From Chloroflexus sp. Y-396-1 (GTDB lineage Bacteria > Chloroflexota > Chloroflexia > Chloroflexales > Chloroflexaceae): DNA of 64,000 bases. Positions 45,025 to 53,017 of the stretch are shown piece by piece. The notes under the pieces were generated by a model. The model was not told the DNA's origin, searched no databases, and saw only the letters and a list, made by a program, of their open reading frames with translations. The stretch lies in assembly GCF_000516515.1 (NCBI RefSeq), contig NZ_KI911784.1, positions 4,068,633-4,132,632 of the forward strand, given 5' to 3'. The stretch's first letter is position 1; the number at the start of each line of letters is the position of its first letter. Position numbers and translations under genes: made by a program.

Positions 45025-46206
45025 ATGACATTCACACAAGATCAATCAACTACCACTGAGATCTCACCACGCGAACTGTATGCCCGCCTTCTGAGCGCAC
45101 AACCGCTCTTCATCCTTGATGTGCGCAATGAGGAGGAGTTTAAGCGAATGCCGATTGAAGGTCATGCGACCCTGCGCACGCTTAATCTCCCGTATTTCGA
45201 CTTCATTGAGGACGAAGAGGCGGCACTGGCCCGGATGCCGAAAGATGTGACAGAGGTGGTTGTAGTCTGTGCCAAAGGTGGCGCCTCGCAGTACGTAGCC
45301 GAAGTACTCAATAATCACGGCTATCGAGCGGTATCACTCAGTGAAGGGATGATTGGTTGGGGTAACTATTACGATGTCCGTGATGTGGTCAGCAAAGAGT
45401 GGGGGCAGATCGTACAAATTGCCCGGCCCGCTCGTGGTGATCTGAGTTTTGCTATCATTAGCGGTGAGCAAGCGGTACTAATCGATCCGCTGCGCCATAT
45501 CAATGTATACCGTGAGCTAATTGACAGTGCGGGGGCGAAACTCACGCTGATCCTCGATACGCACGTCCATGCCGATCATATCAGCGGCGGGCCGGCGCTG
45601 GCAAAAGAGACCGGTGCACCGTACTACATTCATCCTTACGACGCCATTCATCCAATCGATATGTTGCCGGCGGTGATTGCCTACGAACCGCTACGGGATG
45701 GACAGGTGTTCCAGATCGGCCAGGTGCGAATTACAACAATTTGGTATCCTGGTCATACCCTCGGTCAAGTCAATTTCCTGGCCGAAACACCTGATGGTGG
45801 GCGCTATCTCTTCACCGGTGACGGTATCTTCTTACGCTCGTTCGGACGCCCCGATCTTGGTGGAAAAGGCGAGGCGTGGACACCAATCCTCTACCGCAGT
45901 ATGTTCGAGTGGCTGCCGCGTCATTTAACCGACGATACGGTCATCTTGCCAGCCCACTTTAGCTCACTTGAAGAGGATGCCGGGAATGGTATCTTTGCGG
46001 CACCGTTTGCACAGGTACGTGCTCAGAACGATAGTCTGCAACCGCGCTCGCTCGAAGAGTTCACTACCTTCGTGTTGAGCCATCTGCCGGTGTTCCCGCC
46101 CGAATATGTTGAGATCAAGCGGGTGAACATCGGTCTGGTTGAGCCGTGTGAAGGCAAGGCCAGCGAGCTTGAACTAGGCAAAAATATTTGTGCATTGGCC
46201 GGGTAG
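45025..46206 (+). CDS. Rhodanese-MBL fusion, persulfide-dioxygenase-like
   Basis: 393 residues. N-terminal rhodanese domain (about 12-120), LFILDVRNEEEF and active loop VVVVCAKGGAS with Cys82; then a metallo-beta-lactamase domain (about 125-360) with LDTHVHADHISGG (His180, His182, Asp184, His185), WYPGHTLGQ, FTGDGIF and late LPAHFSS. MBL proteins of this type (ETHE1/CstB-like) oxidise glutathione or other low-molecular-weight persulfides to sulfite; the fused rhodanese would pass sulfane sulfur. Order here is rhodanese first, unlike CstB. First gene of a co-directional sulfur cluster. Confidence 0.87.
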   Translation: MTFTQDQSTTTEISPRELYARLLSAQPLFILDVRNEEEFKRMPIEGHATLRTLNLPYFDFIEDEEAALARMPKDVTEVVVVCAKGGASQYVAEVLNNHGYRAVSLSEGMIGWGNYYDVRDVVSKEWGQIVQIARPARGDLSFAIISGEQAVLIDPLRHINVYRELIDSAGAKLTLILDTHVHADHISGGPALAKETGAPYYIHPYDAIHPIDMLPAVIAYEPLRDGQVFQIGQVRITTIWYPGHTLGQVNFLAETPDGGRYLFTGDGIFLRSFGRPDLGGKGEAWTPILYRSMFEWLPRHLTDDTVILPAHFSSLEEDAGNGIFAAPFAQVRAQNDSLQPRSLEEFTTFVLSHLPVFPPEYVEIKRVNIGLVEPCEGKASELELGKNICALAG

Positions 46207-46281
46207 ACGTTATGCAATAAGGAGAAGCAACGGCGGTAGGTGCATTACCACCGCCGGCAATTCATAGGGAGGAGAAACATT

Positions 46282-46530
46282 ATGCCGCATTTCGATCAGA
46301 CACTCGACGTAAAGGGGGCCAAGTGCCCAATGCCATTGGTCAAGAGCCGCAAGGCGATTGCTGAATTGTCGGTAGGGCAGGTCTTGCAGGTCATCTCAAC
46401 TGATCGCGGGTCGGTGGCCGATTTTCAAGGATGGGCCAAGACTGCTAAAAATGTCGAACTGATTGCGCAAGAGACTGTGCAAGAGAATGGACAGGAACTG
46501 TACATTCACTACCTGCGGCGCACGGCCTGA
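46282..46530 (+). CDS. tusA: TusA-family sulfur carrier protein
   Basis: 82 residues from ATG 46282 (GGAGGAG upstream). Carrier Cys15 in DVKGAKCPMPLVKSRKAI, the CPxP hallmark, and the fold segment VGQVLQVISTDRGSVADFQGWAK. Carries sulfur as a persulfide between rhodanese and DsrE-type partners. Placed 75 nt after the rhodanese-MBL gene and 30 nt before DsrE2. Confidence 0.93.
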   Translation: MPHFDQTLDVKGAKCPMPLVKSRKAIAELSVGQVLQVISTDRGSVADFQGWAKTAKNVELIAQETVQENGQELYIHYLRRTA

Positions 46531-46560
46531 TAGGAAAATTTCAGCGTAGGAAGGAAACCC

Positions 46561-47136
46561 ATGTCAACTTCAACGACAGAAGTAGTTGATACGCAGGCGC
46601 TGCTGGCCCGGATTACGGAACTTGAGCAGCGAGTGGCGGCACTTGAGCAATCACCGGCCCAGGGGATTGAAGATCGGTTGGCGATGGTAGTTTTCTCTGG
46701 TGATCTCGATAAGGCCATTGCCGCGTTTATAATCGCTACTGGTGCTGCCTCAATGGGCCTGGAAGTGAGCATGTTCTTCACCTTCTGGGGGATCAGTGCA
46801 GTAAAGAAACAGAAGGTCTTCAGCGGCAAGAACATTCTCGAACAGGGCTTCACCGCGATGCTCCCCGGTAAACTGGGTGAGCTTGGTCTGTCGCAGATGA
46901 ATTTCTTCGGCATTGGTGCGCAGATCATCCGGAATCTGATGAAGAAGCACGACGTAGCGTCGCCGGAAGAACTCTTCGCAATGGCCCGCGATCTGGGAGT
47001 GCGGATGGTTGTGTGCGACATGTCGCGTGAACTGCTTGGTATCAAAGATGAAGAGCTGGTCGAGGGTCTAGAGACCGGTGGTGTCGCTACCTTCCTTGGT
47101 GACGCTGCCCGTGCTAAAGTAACCCTGTTTATCTAA
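46561..47136 (+). CDS. DsrE2-like sulfurtransferase/carrier (DsrE/F family)
   Basis: 191 residues. An N-terminal coiled-coil (about 8-38, LLARITELEQRVAALEQSP) precedes the DsrE/F domain: LAMVVFSGDLDKAIAAFIIA, GLEVSMFFTFWGISAVKK, MNFFGIGAQIIRNLMKKH, and the conserved Cys152 in MVVCDMSRELLGI. A hydrophobic stretch near 55-80 suits membrane association, as known for DsrE2. In sulfur oxidisers the trio rhodanese-TusA-DsrE2 forms a sulfur relay. RBS AGGAAGGA upstream. Confidence 0.9.
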   Translation: MSTSTTEVVDTQALLARITELEQRVAALEQSPAQGIEDRLAMVVFSGDLDKAIAAFIIATGAASMGLEVSMFFTFWGISAVKKQKVFSGKNILEQGFTAMLPGKLGELGLSQMNFFGIGAQIIRNLMKKHDVASPEELFAMARDLGVRMVVCDMSRELLGIKDEELVEGLETGGVATFLGDAARAKVTLFI

Positions 47137-47171
47137 AAATCTGGTAAACGCAACCTGGATTATTGATCGGC

Positions 47172-47205
47172 GACGGCGCGATCACCGCTCAGCGAGCGCG
47201 CCGTC
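47172..47205 (+). promoter_or_regulatory. Intercistronic hairpin after the DsrE2 gene
   Basis: GACGGCGCG (47172-47180) and CGCGCCGTC (47197-47205), 9-bp perfect stem, 16-nt loop, followed by GTTTATT. In the 93-nt gap before the next rhodanese gene. A weak terminator or processing site that would lower expression of the distal genes. Confidence 0.5.
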
Positions 47206-47229
47206 GTTTATTGTGAAAGGATAAAGCGA

Positions 47230-47598
47230 ATGTTTCGTCAACTATTTCGTAACCTGCGTGAAGCACAGCAGAATCAGGTCGCAACGATGACGGTGCAAGA
47301 GTTGAAGACGCAATTGGAAGCCCACGCCCCAATAGTGCTGGTTGATGTGCGTCAGCCAGAGGAATTTGCTTACGATGGTCATGTCGCCGGAGCGCGCTTG
47401 CTACCTTTGCCGGTACTGGCAATGCGGTTAAACGAACTTCCGAAAGACCAGCCGATTGTCTGTATCTGTCGTTCAGGAAATCGCAGTCAGGTGGCCTGTG
47501 AAATGCTCCAACGCTATGGCTTTACCAATGTTATCAACGTTGTGGGTGGGATGATCGCCTGGCAACGCGCTGGTTATCCGGTCAATCGTCAGTCGTAG
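47230..47598 (+). CDS. Single-domain rhodanese
   Basis: 122 residues. Active loop CICRSGNRS with Cys80; preceding VLVDVRQPEEFAYDGHVAGA; end VINVVGGMIAWQRAGYPV. Moves sulfane sulfur to a thiophilic acceptor. Cytoplasmic (no signal). Its core is closely similar to the exported rhodanese at 50003 (both PIVCICRSGNRS), pointing to duplication inside the cluster. AAAGGA lies upstream of the ATG. Confidence 0.92.
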   Translation: MFRQLFRNLREAQQNQVATMTVQELKTQLEAHAPIVLVDVRQPEEFAYDGHVAGARLLPLPVLAMRLNELPKDQPIVCICRSGNRSQVACEMLQRYGFTNVINVVGGMIAWQRAGYPVNRQS

Positions 47599-47701
47599 GA
47601 TACACAGCAGGAGAGACAGCCGGAGTGAGTACCCTTTCGGCGCACAGGACGGTCGTCTCGCCTCGTATGGTCGATCTACTAGAAACGTTAAACGATAGGA
47701 T

Positions 47702-48214
47702 ATGGACACCGTTATGCAACACCAGACTACTTGCAACGCTCTCCAACAGCAAACCGAAGTTGCACCGTTGCGCAGTTATGCAGTCACTGACCGCGTTTTA
47801 CTGGCAGCACAACCACAGCCAGAAGACTGGCAACGCTTTGTTGAGGCTGGGTATCAGACAGTTCTCAATATTCGGAGCGACCCTGAACGGGCAGCCGCTC
47901 AGGCGGTAGCGGCCCGTGCAGTGGGGCTACGTTATATACATGCACCCTGGCCAGCCTATGAACTCGAGCTCGAGCATCTCGCCGAGTTTGCACGTATTGT
48001 CGAAGATCCGGCTACCGGTAAACTTGTGTTCCACTGTCGGAGTGCCACTCGGGTGGGCTTGATCTGGATGCTCTACCGGATGGTGCATCAAGGTTGGAGC
48101 CGTGAGCAGGCCGAGGCCGAATTACGTGCCGCCGGTTACGATGATGATGCTATCGAGACATTTGATTTTTGCGCGAGCGATTTCTTTGAACGGTTCAATC
48201 CACAGCAGAGGTAG
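47702..48214 (+). CDS. Protein-tyrosine/dual-specificity phosphatase-like protein (BLH family)
   Basis: 170 residues. P-loop HCRSATR (Cys112, Arg117) fits the Cx5R signature of cysteine phosphatases; TVLNIRSDPERAAAQAV and RYIHAPWPAYELE match the 'beta-lactamase hydrolase-like' phosphatase domain (DUF442), which is often encoded beside or fused to MBL persulfide dioxygenases and rhodaneses (as in Blh/BigR operons). So it likely takes part in sulfide or persulfide handling rather than signalling. Start at 47702 or 47714 (Met5). Confidence 0.83.
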   Translation: MDTVMQHQTTCNALQQQTEVAPLRSYAVTDRVLLAAQPQPEDWQRFVEAGYQTVLNIRSDPERAAAQAVAARAVGLRYIHAPWPAYELELEHLAEFARIVEDPATGKLVFHCRSATRVGLIWMLYRMVHQGWSREQAEAELRAAGYDDDAIETFDFCASDFFERFNPQQR

Positions 48215-48223
48215 GGGAGTGTT

Positions 48224-49990
48224 ATGACACCCGTTTCAGCCCGGCAGCTTGGTGTACACGCTGCGCTGTTAGCGGCAATCTATCGATACCTTCCATTTCT
48301 CAACTGGCTGCGCCATTACCGTCGTGAACATCTACCGAGCGATGTCGTGGCAGGGATTGTGACAGCCATTATGCTCATCCCGCAGAGCATGGCTTATGCC
48401 CAGTTGGCCGGTCTGCCTCCCCAGATCGGCCTCTACGCCTCAGTTGCACCGCTCGTTGTATATGCCTTGCTTGGTACTTCCGGGCAGCTTTCCGTAGGGC
48501 CGGTGGCTATTACCTCATTGCTGGTGTTTAACGGGGTGAGTACGCTGGCCGATCCGGGGAGCGAGCGGTATCTGCAACTAGTGCTTTTACTGGCCTTCAT
48601 GGTCGGTGCAATGAAACTAACGTTAGGTGTACTGCGGTTAGGCGCGATTCTGAACTTTATCTCGCATCCAGTCCTGACGGCTTTTACCAGTGCTTCGGCG
48701 CTGATCATTGCGGTTGGTCAGTTGAAATATATTCTCGGTTACCGCATTGGCGGTGAACATCTGCACGAAACCATCATACAGGCTATCGCTGGCTTAAGCC
48801 AGATAAATCTGGTCACGTTCACCATCGGGCTGTTGAGTATCGTTCTGCTCGTCTTCTTCCGGCAGGGCTTGCGTCCGCTTTTGCGCCGCGTCGGTTTGCC
48901 ACCATTGGCAGTGACACTGATCGTTAGCGGTGCACCACTCTTAACCGTCATTTTGGGTATTCTGGTCGTGCAAGGATTGCAGCTCGATCAGTCTGCCCGC
49001 GTTGCTGTGGTGGGTGCGATTCCGCCCGGTATTTCGCCGATAAGTGTACCGCCGTTCGGAATGACCGACATGCAGGCGCTCTTACCGACAGCACTGACAA
49101 TTGTCCTGGTAAGCGTCGTCGAGTCGATTGCTGTGGCAAAGGCGTTAGCCAGTAAACGACGACAAGCTATCGATCCCGATCAGGAGTTAGTTGCCCTGGG
49201 TGCAGCGAACATTACTGCCAGCTTCTTCAGTGGCTATCCGGTTACCGGTGGCTTTGCTCGCTCGGTCGTTAATGCCCAGGCTGGTGCGGTCACCGGTCTG
49301 GCGTCGCTGGTAACAGCCCTTGGGATCGCGGTGATCTTGCTCTTTTTCACACCGATCTTTTACTACCTGCCGCAAGCTGTGCTGGCGGCGACAGTTATTG
49401 TGGCTGTTATCGGCCTGGTAGATCTGCAAGAACCGCTGCGCATCTGGCGTACCAATCGTGGCGATGCGTTTACCTGGCTTATCACCTTTCTGGGTGTGCT
49501 CACCCTGGGTATCGAAAACGGTATCTTTGCCGGTGTTGCCTCGGCCCTAATCCTCTACCTGTGGCGGACCAGTCGTCCACATATTGCGATTGTTGGTCGC
49601 CTTGGCAATAGCGAGGTATACCGCAACGTTGAGCGCCATCAGGTCAAGACCTGGCCACACGTTGTGGCAGTACGGGTTGATGAAAGTCTCTACTTTGCTA
49701 ACACGCGCTATCTTGAGAGTGCGTTGTTGCAGATCGTTGCCGAACGACCAGAGGTGAAACATCTGGTATTGATCGGTTCAGCTATCAACTTTATTGACTC
49801 GAGTGCACTCCACACCCTTGAACATCTTATTGATGAACTACGTGATGCCGGGGTTGAGTTTCACCTGGCTGACATTAAGGGACCGGTGATGGATCGGCTC
49901 AAACAGTCGGAGCTAATCAATAAAATCGGTTACGATCATATCCATATGACAACCCACGCCGCAATGCTGGCCCTGGGATGTAACGATTAA
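48224..49990 (+). CDS. SulP-family sulfate permease with STAS domain
   Basis: 588 residues. Signature DVVAGIVTAIMLIPQSMAYA (about 39-58) and LAGLPPQIGLYAS; about ten to twelve helices; SVVESIAVAKALASKRRQAI and GAANITASFFSGYPVTGGFARS; C-terminal STAS domain from about 450 (LYFANTRYLESALLQIV; VLIGSAINFIDSSALHTLE with the phospho-acceptor-like Ser). Imports sulfate or related anions, or exports sulfate/sulfite formed by sulfur oxidation; the direction is not inferable. GGGGAG upstream; 9 nt after the phosphatase gene. Confidence 0.92.
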   Translation: MTPVSARQLGVHAALLAAIYRYLPFLNWLRHYRREHLPSDVVAGIVTAIMLIPQSMAYAQLAGLPPQIGLYASVAPLVVYALLGTSGQLSVGPVAITSLLVFNGVSTLADPGSERYLQLVLLLAFMVGAMKLTLGVLRLGAILNFISHPVLTAFTSASALIIAVGQLKYILGYRIGGEHLHETIIQAIAGLSQINLVTFTIGLLSIVLLVFFRQGLRPLLRRVGLPPLAVTLIVSGAPLLTVILGILVVQGLQLDQSARVAVVGAIPPGISPISVPPFGMTDMQALLPTALTIVLVSVVESIAVAKALASKRRQAIDPDQELVALGAANITASFFSGYPVTGGFARSVVNAQAGAVTGLASLVTALGIAVILLFFTPIFYYLPQAVLAATVIVAVIGLVDLQEPLRIWRTNRGDAFTWLITFLGVLTLGIENGIFAGVASALILYLWRTSRPHIAIVGRLGNSEVYRNVERHQVKTWPHVVAVRVDESLYFANTRYLESALLQIVAERPEVKHLVLIGSAINFIDSSALHTLEHLIDELRDAGVEFHLADIKGPVMDRLKQSELINKIGYDHIHMTTHAAMLALGCND

Positions 49991-50002
49991 GGGTGTATCA
50001 CA

Positions 50003-50413
50003 ATGCAACACGCTTTCAAATTCGTTGCGCTGTTCGTATTCGCCATCTTAACTGCGTGTGGGGCATCTACGCCCCCCCCCAGTGCAACGTCCACTCCAAA
50101 AGAGATAACCGTGGCTCAGTTGAAGACCATGCTTGATCAGAACGAAAACTTCGTGCTGCTTGATGTGCGGACTCCCGCCGAATTCGTGCAAGATGGACGA
50201 GTTGCACAATCAATACTTATTCCCTTGCAAGAGCTTGAACAGCGCTTGAATGAACTACCTACCGATAAGCCGATTGTCTGTATTTGCCGGTCGGGGAATC
50301 GTAGTGCTACGGCGTGTGATCTGCTAAGGTCACGCGGCTACGAGGCAATTAACGTTGCCGGTGGTATGCGAGCATGGAAAGCTGCTGGATATTCGATAGT
50401 ATTCGGCCAGTGA
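50003..50413 (+). CDS. Exported rhodanese lipoprotein
   Basis: 136 residues. Signal FKFVALFVFAILTACG with lipobox LTAC (Cys19), a short Pro/Thr linker, then a rhodanese domain with FVLLDVRTPAEFVQDGRV and active loop CICRSGNRS (Cys95). Anchored on the outer face of the membrane, it could accept sulfane sulfur from sulfide-oxidation products and hand it inward. Last gene of the cluster; a terminator follows. Confidence 0.9.
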   Translation: MQHAFKFVALFVFAILTACGASTPPPSATSTPKEITVAQLKTMLDQNENFVLLDVRTPAEFVQDGRVAQSILIPLQELEQRLNELPTDKPIVCICRSGNRSATACDLLRSRGYEAINVAGGMRAWKAAGYSIVFGQ

Positions 50414-50736
50414 GCGCACCAGTCGTTCTCTGGAAGATGCAAATCGTGGGGCATGAGTACCGTGCCCTCGAAGTTTGCAAGGTTTCCGGTTTTCGGTGAT
50501 GCTTAGTGCCTATCCGAATATCTCATCATCACGTCCACGACGGATGAACCCTATCGATGGAAGGAACACGATTGACGACTAGCCGATACCGACGGGAACA
50601 CATATTGGGTTGTGACACCGCACAGGGCGAGACAGCGTCTCGCCCTTCCTTTCGTGCGACAGACAAGTATCAGATGTAAACCCTGCCTGCCATCGTACCA
50701 ATCAGCGACCCACACGCTTGGAAAAAATCATTCTCC
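50414..50736. other. Gene-free spacer with IS-end-like and repeat remnants
   Basis: 323 bp without a gene. Contains TGCCTATCCGAA (50507-50518), like the IS left end, and a 39-bp block at 50538-50576 (GGATGAACC, TCGATGGAAGGAACACGAT) that is repeated at 56596-56633. Then a terminator. Confidence 0.5.
50625..50652 (+). terminator. Terminator downstream of the sulfur cluster
   Basis: GGGCGAGAC-AGC-GTCTCGCCC (50625-50645), 9-bp perfect stem, followed by TTCCTTT. It lies about 210 nt after the last cluster gene. Confidence 0.75.
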
Positions 50737-51132
50737 TCACGATAGCCTGGGCCGAAACTTATAACCGTACACTAAGACGCCATCCTCACCGGTATCCATT
50801 AACCGTCGTGTGACCATCTCAACCGGCATACCAATTGTGAGTTCTGATTCGTCGCAATCAGTGAGCTGTGCGGTCACCAGCAGGCCTTCTTCTAACCGCA
50901 CCAGTGCTACCGGATAGACCCCAAAGCTGGTAAAGCCTTCTGGTGCCTGTCGTAGCACACTAAAGCTGTAGATTTCACCCCGTCCACTCAATTGATACGG
51001 CTCCCAATCGTTGGGGTCTTCATCGAGAGCCGGTGGCTGAGGCGGAAAGCGTACCTCACCAGTGTGGCGATGACGTTGTCCTTCAAGACGATAGCGGGGC
51101 ACACGATCCCGCCAGTGTCGCGCTATTTTCAT
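50737..51132 (-). CDS. DUF35-like OB-fold protein lacking zinc-ribbon cysteines
   Basis: 131 residues from ATG 51132, which overlaps the Yip1-like stop as ATGA. DUF35 proteins have an N-terminal zinc ribbon (YRL..x.C..C....FPPR..C..C) and a C-terminal OB fold; in archaea one bridges acetoacetyl-CoA thiolase and HMG-CoA synthase so that the intermediate is channelled. Here the ribbon region is VPRYRLEGQRHRHTGEVRFP: the frame and FPP are kept but no Cys remains. The OB part is intact (GRGEIYSFSVLRQAPEGF, YPVALVRLEEGLLVTAQL). Probably a structural partner of the thiolase-like and HMG-CoA synthase proteins of this operon. Confidence 0.82.
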   Translation of the reverse strand: MKIARHWRDRVPRYRLEGQRHRHTGEVRFPPQPPALDEDPNDWEPYQLSGRGEIYSFSVLRQAPEGFTSFGVYPVALVRLEEGLLVTAQLTDCDESELTIGMPVEMVTRRLMDTGEDGVLVYGYKFRPRLS

Positions 51133-51758
51133 GGTGCAAAACCTCCTGCAAAGATCGCGAGAGTAGCAGCAAGGCCAATCGCGATACACCAGAAGAAGAG
51201 ACCAATGACCAGCAGGATGATCGAAATATAGAGCGCCTTCTGCGATGGCAGGTTCATCCCAGACTGGATTGCCAAATAATTGAGATAAATCCCGTAAATG
51301 ACCAAGGCTAGTGAAAGGATCCAGCCCACAAGTGGGATAGAAGATACAATAAATTGGGCCACAGATAACGGTGACGAGAAGAGGGAGATACCCCAGGCCA
51401 ATTCGCCAAAGCTGCCAGTACCACCAAAGGCCCGACCTAGCAGGTAAATGAACCCCCAAATCACTAATGAGCTGATAATTGTGCCAAAGATCCCTCCGAA
51501 GACAGTAAAAATTGGATTGGATTGCTGAGCGATGGTTGTCTCGATCACATCTGGGGGTAACCCTTGAGCCTCAAGTTGCGCTCGAAGTTCCCCTATCTGA
51601 AAAGGGGATGTGATAGCCGAAATAATCCCATTGATAACACTGGCAATGGCCGCATAGATCAATGCCCAACCAAGATTATCCCGCTCGTGCCGCTCGAACG
51701 TTTGTACCGACGGATTGGTAAGAACCGCAACGCTACCGTTAATCATCTCTTGAATCAT
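51129..51758 (-). CDS. Yip1-domain membrane protein
   Basis: 209 residues from ATG 51758 (AGGAG upstream; codons to 51839 not needed). Five hydrophobic helices: WALIYAAIASVINGIISAI, IFTVFGGIFGTIISSLVIWG, ELAWGISLFSSPLSVAQFI, ILSLALVIYGIYLNYLAI and YISIILLVIGLFFWCIAIG, a Yip1-type arrangement. It lies between thiolase-like and DUF35-like genes, ATGA-coupled to the latter, so it may anchor that complex to the membrane or simply be co-expressed. No enzymatic motif. Confidence 0.78.
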   Translation of the reverse strand: MIQEMINGSVAVLTNPSVQTFERHERDNLGWALIYAAIASVINGIISAITSPFQIGELRAQLEAQGLPPDVIETTIAQQSNPIFTVFGGIFGTIISSLVIWGFIYLLGRAFGGTGSFGELAWGISLFSSPLSVAQFIVSSIPLVGWILSLALVIYGIYLNYLAIQSGMNLPSQKALYISIILLVIGLFFWCIAIGLAATLAIFAGGFAP

Positions 51759-51835
51759 GGGGTATGCTCCTGTATTGCAAACAGCGGAAGCAGCCATATT
51801 GTACCCCATGCAACGAATATTGTGAAGAGGATGGC

Positions 51836-53002
51836 TCATGATTCGCGAATCAAGACATGACTAACTGCCGTTGTACCAATACCTCCGAGCGATTGTGCGA
51901 ATCCAACACGAGCGTTGGTCACCTGAGTAGCACCGGCCTGACCACGAAGTTGTTGGGCAATCTCGATTACCTGATAGATACCGGTTGCGCCACCGACATC
52001 GCCACGTGCTTTGTAACCACCTGCCGTCGCAATTGGTGTCTTCCCGCCTGGGGTAATCGCTCCCTCGGCAGCATGACGCGGAGCAGTACCAGTTTCGTAA
52101 CAGCCGATTGCCTCAAGAGCCAGAGTTGCCGCTATTCCATGAGGGTCAGTCAGTTCCCACACATCAACATCACCGACACCTAAATGAGCGCGGCCAAGTG
52201 CAATATGGGCGCTGGCGCGGGCTGCACTCAGATCGAGTGGATTCCGTCGCCGGTGCAAGGCTGGATGGTCGGTCGCAACTGCTGCACCGGCAATGCGGAT
52301 TCGCACCCCATCAAGTTCACGGGCCAGATTCTCGTTCACAATCAATAATGCAGCAGCGCCATCGGCCAGCGTACTACAATCGAGCATATTGATCGGTGAG
52401 GCAATCTGGGCCGCCTTTCGGTATTTACTGGCATCTATCGGAAAGCGATACAGTGCCAGCGGATTCTTCGTGCCATTGGCATGAGCGTTGATCGGGAAGG
52501 GGGCAAAGGCATCAGCAGAGTAGCCGTATTCGTACATATAGCGACGCATAAGCATGGCCCACTGCGCGGTCAAGGTTACACCGTGCATTGCCTCTTCGTT
52601 GCTATCGGTTGCCATTGCTTGGGCCGCTTCGCTCTCGTCTTCCAGATGATCGGTGACCTTCTCAACCCCGATCACCAACGCGACCGGTAACCCATGCTGT
52701 ACTGCCTGCACCGCCTGATACAGCGCTAGTGCACCGCTCGCACCGGCGGCTTCAACGCGCAGAGCCGGAATTGAGGCTGACAGACCTAATATGCCGGCCA
52801 GATATGCGCCAAGTTGACCCTGCCCGTACAACTCCTCGCTGTAGGCACTACCAACGTAGAGGGCGCCAATGTGATGCGGAGCAATACCTGGGACATTCAT
52901 CAGTGCAGTACGCGCTGCTTCGCTCGCCAGATCGGCCAAACTGCGCTGATAATGCTCACCAACGGCGGTTGCGCCCATCCCTGCAATATAGACATTTGAC
53001 AT
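51836..53002 (-). CDS. Archaeal-type thiolase homologue with all catalytic residues replaced
   Basis: 388 residues, full thiolase fold of the archaeal acetoacetyl-CoA thiolase/SCP-x branch (DLASEAARTAL, VALVIGVEKVTDH, RRYMYEYGYSADAFA, CSTLADGAAALLIV, GGATGIYQVIEIAQQL). The nucleophile position in VEAACASG-type motifs is Gly87 here (VEAAGASG; codon GGT at 52742-52744 instead of TGT). The HDxF histidine is Thr285 (WELTDPHG). The GHP histidine is Asp335 (KARGDVGGATG). With three catalytic positions lost it should not condense acetyl-CoA. It is 15 nt after an intact HMG-CoA synthase gene, so a scaffold role is likely. RBS AGAGG upstream. Confidence 0.88.
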   Translation of the reverse strand: MSNVYIAGMGATAVGEHYQRSLADLASEAARTALMNVPGIAPHHIGALYVGSAYSEELYGQGQLGAYLAGILGLSASIPALRVEAAGASGALALYQAVQAVQHGLPVALVIGVEKVTDHLEDESEAAQAMATDSNEEAMHGVTLTAQWAMLMRRYMYEYGYSADAFAPFPINAHANGTKNPLALYRFPIDASKYRKAAQIASPINMLDCSTLADGAAALLIVNENLARELDGVRIRIAGAAVATDHPALHRRRNPLDLSAARASAHIALGRAHLGVGDVDVWELTDPHGIAATLALEAIGCYETGTAPRHAAEGAITPGGKTPIATAGGYKARGDVGGATGIYQVIEIAQQLRGQAGATQVTNARVGFAQSLGGIGTTAVSHVLIRES

Positions 53003-53017
53003 AATAGACCTCTTGTC

